40,359 nt of DNA from the NCBI GenBank assembly GCA_031081585.1, contig JAVHLY010000001.1, positions 159,722 through 200,080 on the forward strand, given 5' to 3'. This document shows, in pieces, positions 15,781-24,104 of this stretch; position 1 is the first letter of the stretch; the number at the start of each line of letters is the position of its first letter. The translations under genes and the position numbers were made by a program. The notes under the pieces were generated by a model. That model saw only the letters and a program-made list of their open reading frames with translations. It did not search any database and was not told the DNA's origin. Source of the stretch: Armatimonadota bacterium. Lineage in GTDB: Bacteria; Sysuimicrobiota; Sysuimicrobiia; Sysuimicrobiales; Humicultoraceae.

Positions 15781-16953
15781 GTGGCGGTGCGAGGGTTCAA
15801 CACCAGAGCGGTGCACGGCGACGGGTGGCGCGACCCGCTGGGCGCGGTGAGCCCGCCGATCTACGAGTCGACGACCTTCCGCTACCGCACCGTGGCCGAG
15901 GGGGCGGCGCTCGGTGCGGACCGCGGCGAGGGCTACTACTACACGCGGTGGGGCAACCCCACGACGCAGGCCCTGGAGGCGCGGGTCGCCCTGCTGGAAG
16001 GGGCGGAGGCGGCCATCGCCACGGGGTCGGGGATGGGGGCGATCAGCACGGTGGTGCTGGGACTGGTGGGCCGCGGCGACCTCGTGGTGGCCCCGCGCGC
16101 CGTCTACCAGGCCACCTACGAGCTCTTCACCCAGGTGCTGCCCGCCTACGGCGTAGAGGTCACCCTGCTCGACCGCCCGGCGGTGGAGGCGTACGAGGCG
16201 GCGCTGCGGCCGACCACGCGCCTGGTCTACGTGGAGACGCCGAACAACCCGTTGCTCGACATCACCGACATTGCCGCGGTGGCCCGCCTGGCGCGTGACC
16301 GCGGCGCCCTCACCGTGGTCGACAACACCTTCGCCACGCCCTACAACCAGCAGCCGCTGGCCCTCGGCGCCGACCTGGTGGTGCACAGCCTGACCAAGTA
16401 CCTGGGGGGCCACGCCGACGTCACCGCCGGGATCTTCTGCGGGTCGCGGGAGCTCGTGCTGCGGCTGCGGCCGCGCTTCCGCATCTTCGGCCCCGTGCTC
16501 GACCCCTTCGGCGCCTGGCTGGTCCTGCGCGGGGTGCGCACGCTGGGGGTGCGCATGGAGCGGCACAACCAGAACGGGCAGCGCCTGGCCGAGTTCCTGG
16601 CCGCCCACCCGCGGGTGGAGCGGGTGCACTACCCCGGGCTGCTGGACCATCCGGGCCACGCCGTGGCGCGCCGGCAGATGCGCGGCTTCGGCGGCATGCT
16701 CTCCTTCGAGGTGCGGGGCGGCTTCGAGGCCGGGGTGCGCGTGGTGGAGGGGCTGCGCCTGGCCACGATGGCCGTGAGCCTGGGGTCGCTGGAGACCCTC
16801 GTCACCCACCCGGCCTCCACCACCAGCGTGGGCATCCGGCCGGAAGACCGGGCCCGGGCCGGGATCCGGGAGGGGCTGATCCGGGTCTCGGTGGGGATCG
16901 AGGACGCCGACGACCTCATCGCCGACTTCGGCCAGGCGCTGGACCGGGCCTGA
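15781..16953 (+). CDS. Cys/Met metabolism PLP-dependent enzyme (cystathionine gamma-synthase/lyase family)
   Basis: 390 residues from GTG 15781, preceded by GGGGGAGGAGG at a good distance; longer frames upstream are not conserved. The N-terminus GFNTRAVHGDGWRDPLGAVS, then PPIYESTTF and YYYTRWGNPTTQALE, is typical of the family. VETPNNPLLDITDI and VVDNTFATPYNQQPL bind PLP, and the Schiff-base lysine is K206 in SLTKYLGGHADV. The C-terminal SLGSLETLVTHPASTTS and LIRVSVGIEDADDLI complete it. Candidate reactions are cystathionine gamma-synthase, cystathionine gamma-lyase, O-acetylhomoserine sulfhydrylase and methionine gamma-lyase; motifs do not separate them, so no symbol is given. Monocistronic; a TATAAT lies upstream. 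Confidence 0.88.
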   Translation: MAVRGFNTRAVHGDGWRDPLGAVSPPIYESTTFRYRTVAEGAALGADRGEGYYYTRWGNPTTQALEARVALLEGAEAAIATGSGMGAISTVVLGLVGRGDLVVAPRAVYQATYELFTQVLPAYGVEVTLLDRPAVEAYEAALRPTTRLVYVETPNNPLLDITDIAAVARLARDRGALTVVDNTFATPYNQQPLALGADLVVHSLTKYLGGHADVTAGIFCGSRELVLRLRPRFRIFGPVLDPFGAWLVLRGVRTLGVRMERHNQNGQRLAEFLAAHPRVERVHYPGLLDHPGHAVARRQMRGFGGMLSFEVRGGFEAGVRVVEGLRLATMAVSLGSLETLVTHPASTTSVGIRPEDRARAGIREGLIRVSVGIEDADDLIADFGQALDRA

Positions 16954-16999
16954 TCCGGAGGGAACCTGGAGGCGCTGCACGGGAGGCCGGCAGCGAGGG

Positions 17000-17032
17000 C
17001 TTGACGCACCCTTGTCGTCGTCTTGACACATC
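17000..17032 (+). promoter_or_regulatory. Pho-box array, three 11-bp direct repeats, upstream of the DUF47-winged-helix gene
   Basis: Units start at 17000, 17011 and 17022: cTTGACgcacc, cTTGTCgtcgt, cTTGACacatc. The 11-bp period and TT(G/C)AC core fit PhoB/PhoP direct-repeat boxes (compare GTTCACC units in Streptomyces and TTAACA units in Bacillus). The last unit ends 5 bp before TATGCT at 17038-17043, a likely -10. The same repeats occur before pstS. Confidence 0.7.
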
Positions 17033-17050
17033 TCGTCTATGCTGGCGCTG

Positions 17051-18007
17051 ATGGCCGCGAGCCCACCGTCGGCAGGCCCGGGTCGGAGCGCCGCATCCGA
17101 ACCGGCTCCCTTCGCCCGCGAGTTCGCCCTCCTCGAGGAGATGACCCGGACGATCGAGGCGGCGGCCCAGGCCCTGGTCGCCGGCCTGGAGGGGCGTGAG
17201 CCCTTGTCCCAGGTGTGGGCCCGGGTGCGCGACCTGGAGCACCAGGGGGACGCCGTGGCCCGCGACCTGTTCGATGCGCTGGTCACCCCGCGGGTGGGCG
17301 GTCCGGCGCCTGAGGCCTTCAAGGCCCTCACCGGGCTGCTGGACGACGTCCTGGACGCCGTCGAGGCGGCGGCCGCCCGGCTGGCCCTCCACCGCATCCG
17401 CCGCGTGCTGCCGGCCGCGGTGAGCCTCGGGCGCATCGTCCTCGAATCGGCCGGGGTCCTCCGCCAGGCCGTGGCCGCGCTGCGGGGGACGCAGGACCTC
17501 TTCCCGCTGACCCGCGCCCTCCACCGGCTGGAGAACCAGGGGGACGACGTATTGCGGGACGCCATCGAAGCCCTCTTCGCCGGGGAGGCCCACCCCAGGG
17601 ACATCATCAAGTGGAAGGACATCTGCGAGATCCTGGAGCAGGGCACCGACCGGTGCGAGGACATCGCCAACGTGCTGGAGACCTTCCTGGTGCAGACCGG
17701 CGGCGGGGACCACCTGGTGGCGGGGCAGGTGGTCCTGGACGTGGGACGCCACGAGGTGCGGGTGGGCGGCGCTCCCGTCCCGCTCTCGGCCAAGGAGTTC
17801 GGGGTGCTGCACCTGCTGCTGCGCCACCAGGGGAAAGTCGTGCGGCGCGAGCGGCTGCTGCACGAGGTGTGGGGCGGGGACTACTTCGGCGACGCCCGCA
17901 CCCTGGACACCCACATCGGCTGGCTGCGCAAGAAGCTCGAGGCCCGGGGCGGCGTGCGCATCGTCGCCGTCCGCGGCATCGGCTACCGGCTGGACCTGAC
18001 GGGCTGA
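17051..18007 (+). CDS. DUF47 (PhoU-like) domain fused to a PhoB-type winged-helix DNA-binding domain
   Basis: 318 residues from ATG 17051; an in-frame ATG at 17039 adds four residues but overlaps the predicted -10, so a leaderless start at 17051 is preferred. Residues about 20-214 are an all-helical DUF47/PhoU-like domain with the two repeat motifs LEHQGD (62-67) and LENQGDD (160-166), LLDDVLDAVEAAA, and DIIKWKDICEILEQ followed by TDRCEDIANVLE. Residues about 220-318 are an OmpR/PhoB effector: LSAKEFGVLHLLLRHQGKVV, RERLLHEVWGG, DARTLDTHIGWLRKKLE and VAVRGIGYRL. No receiver domain or phosphoacceptor is present. The frame is continuous, so this is a true fusion. Followed by the pst operon and preceded by Pho boxes, it probably senses phosphate status and binds those boxes directly, perhaps autoregulating. 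DUF47 proteins usually accompany PiT transporters. Confidence 0.85.
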   Translation: MAASPPSAGPGRSAASEPAPFAREFALLEEMTRTIEAAAQALVAGLEGREPLSQVWARVRDLEHQGDAVARDLFDALVTPRVGGPAPEAFKALTGLLDDVLDAVEAAAARLALHRIRRVLPAAVSLGRIVLESAGVLRQAVAALRGTQDLFPLTRALHRLENQGDDVLRDAIEALFAGEAHPRDIIKWKDICEILEQGTDRCEDIANVLETFLVQTGGGDHLVAGQVVLDVGRHEVRVGGAPVPLSAKEFGVLHLLLRHQGKVVRRERLLHEVWGGDYFGDARTLDTHIGWLRKKLEARGGVRIVAVRGIGYRLDLTG

Positions 18008-18091
18008 GGGCGCGGTGTCGCTCCTGCTCCACGCTGCCTGAACCCCGCCCGCACCCCGGACGTGGCGCTCCGCGGCTGGCCGCGGCCGCGA

Positions 18092-18146
18092 ATTGACCTG
18101 CGCTTCACCGACAGTTCCCCTACGCTTCACCCAGCCTTGCCTCTGG
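18092..18146 (+). promoter_or_regulatory. Pho-box array, five 11-bp direct repeats, upstream of pstS
   Basis: Units start at 18092, 18103, 18114, 18125 and 18136: aTTGACctgcg, cTTCACcgaca, gTTCCCctacg, cTTCACccagc, cTTGCCtctgg. The period is exactly 11 bp throughout. The array ends 5 bp before TAGCGT at 18152-18157, the same spacing as upstream of the DUF47-winged-helix gene. This is the probable activation site of the pst operon under phosphate limitation. The remaining 18008-18091 part of the 255-bp gap shows nothing else. Confidence 0.75.
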
Positions 18147-18161
18147 CACGGTAGCGTGCAG

Positions 18162-18208
18162 GACGGCGGCGGGATCCTCGCCGCGCCGTCGGGGGGCGCG
18201 GACGCGCC
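18162..18208 (+). promoter_or_regulatory. Two hairpins in the pstS 5' leader
   Basis: Hairpin 1 pairs GACGGC 18162-18167 with 18185-18190 and GGCG 18168-18171 with 18179-18182, leaving a 2-nt bulge. Hairpin 2 pairs GGCGC 18195-18199 with 18204-18208 around a GGAC loop. They begin at the predicted transcription start near 18164 and could protect the 5' end of the abundant pstS mRNA; no terminator run follows. Confidence 0.35.
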
Positions 18209-18262
18209 GTAGGCGGTGTTGCTGCCGCCGCACATCCGATGCGGGGAGAGGAGGAGACGGTG

Positions 18263-19258
18263 ATGCGCAGCGCGTTGGCGCGGATGGTTGGCGCCCTGGT
18301 GGGGCTGGTGCTGGCGGTGGTGCCGGCAGCGGCCCAGCAGCCCATCAAGCTCGACACCCGCCTGGTGGCCTACCGGCCGGTGAGCGGGATCAGCGGCAAC
18401 CTCACCAGCGTGGGGTCCGACACGCTCAACAACCTGATGACGCTGTGGGCGGAGGGGTTCCGCCGCTTCTACCCCAACGTGCAGATTCAGATCGAGGGGA
18501 AGGGGAGCAGTACGGCTCCGCCGGCGCTGATCGCCGGCACCGCCCAGCTCGGCCCCATGTCCCGGCCGATGAAGGCCGGCGAGGTGGACGCTTTCGAGAA
18601 GAAGTACGGGTACAAGCCGACGGCCGTCCGGGTCGCCGTGGACGCACTGGCGGTCTTCGTCCACAAGGACAACCCCATCCGGTGCCTGACCCTGGAACAG
18701 GTGGACGCCATCTTCTCGAAGACGCGCCGGGCGGGGCACCGGGAGGACATCAGGACCTGGGGGCAGCTCGGCCTGACCGGAGAGTGGGCCAACCGACCGA
18801 TCAGCCTCTATGGCCGCAACTCCGCCTCGGGAACCTACGGCTACTTCAAGGAGCACGTCCTGCGGAACGGTGACTTCAAAGACGAGGTGAAGGAGCAGCC
18901 CGGGTCCGCCGCTGTGGTGCAGGGCGTGACCGTCGACCGCTACGCCATCGGGTACAGTGGCATCGGCTATGCCACGGCAGGGGTGCGGGCTGTTCCGCTG
19001 GCCGAGCAGGCCGGCGGGCCCTGCGTGGAGGCCAACCAGCAGAACGCTTACGCCGGCACCTACCCGCTGGCACGGTTCCTCTTCATTTACGTGAACAAGC
19101 CGCCCACCCGTGGCGTTGACCCGCTGGTTCGAGAGTTCCTTCGGTTCGTCCTGTCACGGCAGGGACAGGAGATCGTGGTCAAGGACGGCTACTTCCCCGT
19201 CTCCGCGCCGATTGCGCTGGAAGAACTCGCCAAGGTGACGGCCGGGGGCGGGAGCTAG
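18263..19258 (+). CDS. pstS: Phosphate ABC transporter substrate-binding protein PstS
   Basis: 331 residues from ATG 18263, which follows GGAGAGGAGGAG; a GTG-type start eight codons earlier would precede the signal peptide. Signal peptide [20 protein letters not shown] then PAAAQQ, without a lipobox Cys, so a soluble or wall-associated export. The binding-protein fold shows the phosphate-loop patterns [40 protein letters not shown] and [20 protein letters not shown], plus [12 protein letters not shown] and [13 protein letters not shown]. It delivers orthophosphate to PstCA. It opens the pst operon, with Pho boxes upstream and pstC 7 bp downstream. Confidence 0.93.
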   Translation: MRSALARMVGALVGLVLAVVPAAAQQPIKLDTRLVAYRPVSGISGNLTSVGSDTLNNLMTLWAEGFRRFYPNVQIQIEGKGSSTAPPALIAGTAQLGPMSRPMKAGEVDAFEKKYGYKPTAVRVAVDALAVFVHKDNPIRCLTLEQVDAIFSKTRRAGHREDIRTWGQLGLTGEWANRPISLYGRNSASGTYGYFKEHVLRNGDFKDEVKEQPGSAAVVQGVTVDRYAIGYSGIGYATAGVRAVPLAEQAGGPCVEANQQNAYAGTYPLARFLFIYVNKPPTRGVDPLVREFLRFVLSRQGQEIVVKDGYFPVSAPIALEELAKVTAGGGS

Positions 19259-19265
19259 CGTCGCG

Positions 19266-21527
19266 GTGGCGCTCCCGCAGCTGAAGCCGTTGCCTGCCGG
19301 CGGGCCCTCCGCCGCGGGGGCCCGTCCCGCCCCCCCGGCGGCTGCGCCCGCCTGGCGTCTGCGGGCGGACCGGCTGGCCGCGGGAGTCGTCCGCCTCGGC
19401 GGTCTGGCCGTCGTCCTCTCCATCCTGGCCATCCTCGCCGTCATCCTGGTGGAAGTCTTGCCCCTGGCGCGTCCGGCCCGGGCTCGGGCGGTCGGAACGG
19501 TCCCGGCGGTGGGGGTGGGCCGGCCGCTGGTGGCGGACGTGGACGAGCACCGCCAGGTCGCGGTCGTCGTCGGCGACGGCGGGTTGGGCGTCGTGCCCAT
19601 CGGCCCCGAGGCCCGCCGGCCGGCAGACCTGCCGCTTTGGGACGTGCCCGTGGCCGGGGCGGCGCGGGCGGGGCGAACGCTCCTCCTCGGGCTGTCCGAC
19701 GGACGGGCGCTGGGCGTGGAGGTGGCGTACGACGTCGTGTTCTCGGCCGACGGCCGGCGGACCGTCACGCCGCGGGTGTCGGGGGGAGCACCGCTGGTGG
19801 TGGATCCCTCGGGCCGCTCCCTGGCCCGGGTGGCCTATGCGCGGACACGCGCGGGGCCGGTGGTGGCAGCGCAGACCGGGCCGCGGGAGGTCACCCTGGT
19901 GCGCGTCCGGGAACGCCGGGCCCTCGTGGGAGCATCGACCCGCGAGGTGGTGCGCGACCGGCTGACCCTGCGGATCGCGGGGGAGGTCACCGCCCTCGCC
20001 CTGGACGGGCGGGGTGACGCCCTCTTCGTCGGGACTTCGGTGGGCCAGCTCCTGGCTCTGGCGCCGGCCGGCCCACGGCCTCGGGTCCTGGCGGTGGCCC
20101 AGGTCAGCCGCCAGGGGACGGCCATCACCGTGCTGGGCTTCCTCCTGGGGGACCGCACGGTGATCACAGGAGACGCCGCGGGGCGGGTGGCCTCGTGGCA
20201 GCTCCTCGGCCAGACCACCGGGCGGCTGAGGCTGCAGCGCATCCACGAGTTCGCGCCGCTGGCCGCACCGGTGACGGCCTTCGCCGCGTCGCACCGGGAC
20301 AAAGGGTTCCTGGTGGGGGACGCCGACGGCCGGGTGCACCTGGGTTACGGGACGACGGGGGAAACCCGGCTGCGGGTGCGGGCGGTCCGCGGAGGGCTGC
20401 GCGCCCTGGCGTGGGCGCCGAAAGGGGACGGCTTCCTCGCCATCGACGCCGCCGGTCGGCTGAGCCACTGGGCGCTCGAGGTGGGGCATCCCGAGGCCAC
20501 GCGGCACACGCTCTTCGGCAGGGTCTGGTACGAAGGCTACGAGGCGCCGGCCTACGTGTGGCAGTCCACCGGTGGCACCGATGACTTCGAGCCCAAGCTC
20601 AGCCTGACGCCGCTGGCCTTCGGGACGCTCAAGGGCACCGCCTATGCCCTGCTCGTCGCCGTGCCGGTGGCCCTGGTGGGTGCGCTGTACGCGGCGCAGT
20701 TCATGCACCCGACGCTCCGGGCGCTGGTGAAGCCCGTCGTGGAGATCATGGCCGGGCTGCCGAGCGTGGTGCTGGGCTTCCTGGCCGGCCTGTGGCTGGC
20801 TCCGCGGGTAGAGCGGGTGGTCCCCGGCATCATCCTCATGCCGCCCGCGATGGCCGCGGCGATCCTGGCCGCGTTCCTGCTCTTCCGCCTGGTGCCCGCC
20901 CCGGTCCGGGGCCGGGTGCGCCCGGGCATGGAGCTGGTCGTGCTGGTCCCCGCCGTCCTCCTGGGAGGGTGGCTGGCGCTGCGGCTGGGCGGCCTGGTCG
21001 AGGCGGCCCTCCTCGACGGGGACTTCCGCACCTGGCTGCCGCGTGCGGTCGGGCTCACCTATGACCAGCGCAACGCCCTGGTGGTGGGGCTGGCCATGGG
21101 CTTCGCCGTCATCCCCATCGTCTTCACCATCGCCGAGGACGCGCTGGCCAACGTCCCGCCGCATCTGGCGGCCGGCGCGCTGGCCCTGGGCGCCACTCGC
21201 TGGCAGACCGCGCTCCGGGTCGTCCTGCCGACGGCCAGCCCCGGCATGTTCTCCGCGGTGATGGTGGGCTTCGGGCGCGCCGTAGGGGAGACGATGATCG
21301 TCCTCATGGCCACCGGGAACACGCCGGTCATGGACTGGTCGCCCTTCAGCGGCTTCCGGGCGCTCTCGGCGAACGTCGCGGTGGAGCTGCCCGAAGCGCC
21401 CTACGGAGGGACCCTGTACCGCGTCCTGTTCCTGGCGGCCCTGCTGCTCTTCGTCACCACGTTCCTGGTGAACACCGCGGCCGAGGTGGTGCGCCTGCGG
21501 CTGCGGCGACGGTATCAGGCGCTGTGA
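19266..21527 (+). CDS. pstC: Phosphate ABC transporter permease PstC, long form with extra N-terminal domain
   Basis: 753 residues from GTG 19266, against about 300 for a short PstC. After a Pro/Ala-rich cytoplasmic start, a helix at about 40-67 (VVRLGGLAVVLSILAILAVI) leads into a 370-residue beta-rich region (about 70-440) of repeated short strands such as ALDGRGDALFVGTSVGQLLA and VTAFAASHRDKGFLVGDADG, resembling a beta propeller. The permease proper starts near LSLTPLAFGTLKGTAYALLV, and the ATPase-contact EAA loop is [20 protein letters not shown]. Long PstC forms with an extracytoplasmic domain are known in Pseudomonas and Vibrio and pair with long PstA. Its stop overlaps the pstA start by 4 bp. 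Confidence 0.9.
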   Translation: MALPQLKPLPAGGPSAAGARPAPPAAAPAWRLRADRLAAGVVRLGGLAVVLSILAILAVILVEVLPLARPARARAVGTVPAVGVGRPLVADVDEHRQVAVVVGDGGLGVVPIGPEARRPADLPLWDVPVAGAARAGRTLLLGLSDGRALGVEVAYDVVFSADGRRTVTPRVSGGAPLVVDPSGRSLARVAYARTRAGPVVAAQTGPREVTLVRVRERRALVGASTREVVRDRLTLRIAGEVTALALDGRGDALFVGTSVGQLLALAPAGPRPRVLAVAQVSRQGTAITVLGFLLGDRTVITGDAAGRVASWQLLGQTTGRLRLQRIHEFAPLAAPVTAFAASHRDKGFLVGDADGRVHLGYGTTGETRLRVRAVRGGLRALAWAPKGDGFLAIDAAGRLSHWALEVGHPEATRHTLFGRVWYEGYEAPAYVWQSTGGTDDFEPKLSLTPLAFGTLKGTAYALLVAVPVALVGALYAAQFMHPTLRALVKPVVEIMAGLPSVVLGFLAGLWLAPRVERVVPGIILMPPAMAAAILAAFLLFRLVPAPVRGRVRPGMELVVLVPAVLLGGWLALRLGGLVEAALLDGDFRTWLPRAVGLTYDQRNALVVGLAMGFAVIPIVFTIAEDALANVPPHLAAGALALGATRWQTALRVVLPTASPGMFSAVMVGFGRAVGETMIVLMATGNTPVMDWSPFSGFRALSANVAVELPEAPYGGTLYRVLFLAALLLFVTTFLVNTAAEVVRLRLRRRYQAL

Positions 21528-23158
21528 GGGGCGGCGCAGCGGCGGTGCGGCGGGAGGGCTCCGGCGGGCTGTGGCGCAGCGGCGACCTCTTCGTCTGGCT
21601 CAGCGGCGGCGCGCTGGCCCTGGCCTTGCTCATGGTAGCCGGCCTCGTCGGGCTGGTGGCGGCCCACGGGCTCGCGTACTTCTGGCCGCGCCAGGTTGAG
21701 CATTTGGCGCTGGCCGACGGGACGGTGGTCCTGGGCGAGGTGGTAGAGCGGGAGGCCATGCCCGGGTCCGCCGGGGCCTACCGGATCAAGGTGAAGCAGG
21801 GCAACCGCGACCTCACCGGCCAGGACTTCCGGTGGATCCCGGAGGCGCTGATTGTCACCCGGACCCGACCTCGGGAGGCCATGGTGGTGGAGCGTCGGGA
21901 GTGGGGTCACCTCTACGGGACCCTGCGCGCCGTGGCCGACGGTGAGCGCATCGTGGCCCAGGGCCCCCAGGCCTGGCCGGCGCTCTTCCCCGCCCTCCGG
22001 GAAGCCCAGGCCCTCGTGGCCCGCATCCGCCGTCTCGAGCGAGTGGAGGTAGGAGCCATCAACCGCCGCCAGGAGCGCATCCGCCTGGCCCTGCGGCGGT
22101 TGGAGCTGCGCGGCGTCAGGGCGGGTCCGGAGGTGGACCGGCTCCACGCCGAGGCGGCGGCCTGGCAGGCGCGCTACGAGGCCGTCCGCGCCGAGGTCGA
22201 GCGCCTGCGCGCCCGACAGACGGCGGCGGCCATCGTCACGGTGGCCGATGGGCGGGAGGTGCGGGTCCCCCTGGCGCAGGTGGTGCGCGTCGTCCGTCCC
22301 AACGCGCTGAGCTGGGCGGGGCGGCTGCGCGTCTACGGCAGCAGGCTGTGGGAGTTCTTCACCGCCGAGCCCCGCGAGGCCAACACCGAGGGGGGCGTCT
22401 TCCCCGCCATCTTCGGCACCGTGCTGATGGTGCTGCTGATGACCGTGGTCGTGACACCGCTGGGGGTGCTGGCCGCCCTCTACCTGCGGGAGTACGCCAG
22501 GCAGGGGCCGTTCACCAGCGCCGTCCGCATCGCGGTGAACAACCTGGCCGGGGTGCCCTCCATCGTCTTCGGCGTGTTCGGCGTGGGCTTCTTCATCTAC
22601 CTGGTGGGCGGCACCCTCGACCGCCTCTTCTTCCCCGAGGCCCTCCCCACTCCCACCCTGGGGACGGGCGGGCTCCTGTGGGCGTCGCTCACGCTGGCGC
22701 TGCTCACCGTTCCCGTGGTCATCGTGGCCACCGAGGAGGGGCTGGCGGCGGTCCCCCCCGGGATGCGGGAGGCGGCGCTGGCCCTGGGCGCGACCAGGCT
22801 CGAGACCACGGTGCGGGTCGTCCTCCCGGCGGTGCTCCCCTCCATCCTCACGGGTCTGATTCTGGCCATGGCCCGGGCCGCCGGGGAGGTGGCCCCGCTG
22901 ATGCTCACCGGGGTGGTGAAGCTGGCGCCGGCCCTGCCGGTGGACGGCACACCGCCTTTCGTCCACCTCGAGCGGAAGTTCATGCACTTGGGCTTCCACA
23001 TCTACGACGTGGGCTTCCAGTCGCCGAACGTGGACGCCGCGCGCCCCATGGTCTTCGCCACGACCCTGCTGCTGCTGGGGGTGGTGATCTGCTTGAACCT
23101 GTTCGCCATCGCCCTGCGGGCCCGGCTGCGCCGTCGGCTGGTCGTGGCGGGGGTGTAG
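21524..23158 (+). CDS. pstA: Phosphate ABC transporter permease PstA, long form with coiled-coil insertion
   Basis: 544 residues from GTG 21524 (GTGA overlap with pstC). A first membrane helix (about 25-50, [20 protein letters not shown]) is followed by about 220 extra residues: a beta region with [17 protein letters not shown] and a Glu/Arg-rich coiled coil (about 165-240, [20 protein letters not shown] then LALRRLEL). The standard permease core begins at [20 protein letters not shown], with [19 protein letters not shown] and the EAA loop [20 protein letters not shown]. The layout matches long PstA proteins carrying a DUF3333-type domain. It forms the phosphate channel with PstC. Confidence 0.9.
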   Translation: MRGGAAAVRREGSGGLWRSGDLFVWLSGGALALALLMVAGLVGLVAAHGLAYFWPRQVEHLALADGTVVLGEVVEREAMPGSAGAYRIKVKQGNRDLTGQDFRWIPEALIVTRTRPREAMVVERREWGHLYGTLRAVADGERIVAQGPQAWPALFPALREAQALVARIRRLERVEVGAINRRQERIRLALRRLELRGVRAGPEVDRLHAEAAAWQARYEAVRAEVERLRARQTAAAIVTVADGREVRVPLAQVVRVVRPNALSWAGRLRVYGSRLWEFFTAEPREANTEGGVFPAIFGTVLMVLLMTVVVTPLGVLAALYLREYARQGPFTSAVRIAVNNLAGVPSIVFGVFGVGFFIYLVGGTLDRLFFPEALPTPTLGTGGLLWASLTLALLTVPVVIVATEEGLAAVPPGMREAALALGATRLETTVRVVLPAVLPSILTGLILAMARAAGEVAPLMLTGVVKLAPALPVDGTPPFVHLERKFMHLGFHIYDVGFQSPNVDAARPMVFATTLLLLGVVICLNLFAIALRARLRRRLVVAGV

Positions 23159-23172
23159 GGGGGAGGGTGCGC

Positions 23173-23988
23173 ATGGACGGACTCCGGGTGGAGGTGCGGA
23201 CGGACCGGGAGGCAGGCGCCGCCGACGTCGTCGAAGCGCCGGCGGTGGAGATCGAGCGCCTCTCGGTGTGGTACGGGGCGAGCCCGGCCCTCCGCGAGGT
23301 GACCATGACCATCCCGCGGAACCGCATCACCGCTTTCATCGGCCCCTCCGGGTGCGGGAAGACGACGCTCCTGCGCTGCCTCAACCGCCTCAACGACCTC
23401 CTGGACAACGTCCGCATCGCCGGGGCGGTCCGCATCGGCGGGGTGGACATCTACGACCCGCGAGTGGAGGTCACGGAGCTGCGGCGACGGGTGGGGATGG
23501 TCTTCCAGAAGTCCAACCCCTTCCCCAAGTCCATCTACGAGAACGTCGCCTTCGGCCCGCGCCTGCTGGGCGTGCGCCGCCGGGCGGACCTGGACGCCAT
23601 CGTGGAGCAGAGCCTGCAGCGGGCGGCGTTGTGGGAGGAGGTGCGCGACCGTCTCCACCAGTCGGCGCTGCGCCTCTCCGGCGGGCAGCAGCAGCGGCTG
23701 TGCATCGCCCGGGCCATCGCCGTGGAGCCCGAGGTGCTGCTGATGGACGAGCCCTGCTCCGCCCTCGACCCCGTGGCCACGGCCAGGATCGAGGACCTGA
23801 TGCAGGCGCTGCGGGAGCGCTACACCATCGTCATCGTCACGCACAACATGCAGCAGGCGGCCCGCGTGTCCGACTACACCGGCTTCCTGCTCCTGGGAGA
23901 GCTGGTGGAGTTCGGGCCGACCCGGGAGGTGTTCACCACCCCGGCGGACCAGCGCACGGAAGACTACATCACCGGGCGGTTCGGGTGA
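23173..23988 (+). CDS. pstB: Phosphate ABC transporter ATP-binding protein PstB
   Basis: 271 residues from ATG 23173; GTG 23167 is an alternative two codons earlier. Walker [10 protein letters not shown] (57-65), the PstB-specific [11 protein letters not shown]-loop [20 protein letters not shown], signature [19 protein letters not shown], Walker [16 protein letters not shown] and H-loop [19 protein letters not shown] are all present, so the ATPase should be active. It energises phosphate uptake by PstSCA. It starts 14 bp after pstA. The N-terminal 22 residues are a variable extension. Confidence 0.96.
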   Translation: MDGLRVEVRTDREAGAADVVEAPAVEIERLSVWYGASPALREVTMTIPRNRITAFIGPSGCGKTTLLRCLNRLNDLLDNVRIAGAVRIGGVDIYDPRVEVTELRRRVGMVFQKSNPFPKSIYENVAFGPRLLGVRRRADLDAIVEQSLQRAALWEEVRDRLHQSALRLSGGQQQRLCIARAIAVEPEVLLMDEPCSALDPVATARIEDLMQALRERYTIVIVTHNMQQAARVSDYTGFLLLGELVEFGPTREVFTTPADQRTEDYITGRFG

Positions 23989-24060
23989 TGGGGCGGAGCG
24001 ACGGCCAGGGCACTGCGCGGCGCGTGCGCCTGCGGCCTGCGCTGCCCGGGAGCCCCACGG

Positions 24061-24066
24061 TAGAAT
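24061..24066 (+). promoter_or_regulatory. Possible internal -10 for phoU
   Basis: TAGAAT in the 116-bp pstB-phoU gap, 5 of 6 matches to TATAAT, would place a start near 24073, about 32 bp before the phoU GTG. No convincing -35 is seen. It could let phoU be expressed apart from the pst operon. Confidence 0.25.
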
Positions 24067-24104
24067 CCGGAGCAGACCACGCCCAGCGCGCCGGGAGGAG
24101 TGAC

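Noticed and set aside
17039-17050. ATG 17039 as the start of the DUF47-winged-helix gene
   Set aside because: It falls in the predicted -10 and has no ribosome site; ATG 17051 fits the promoter geometry. The difference is only four residues and is not settled.
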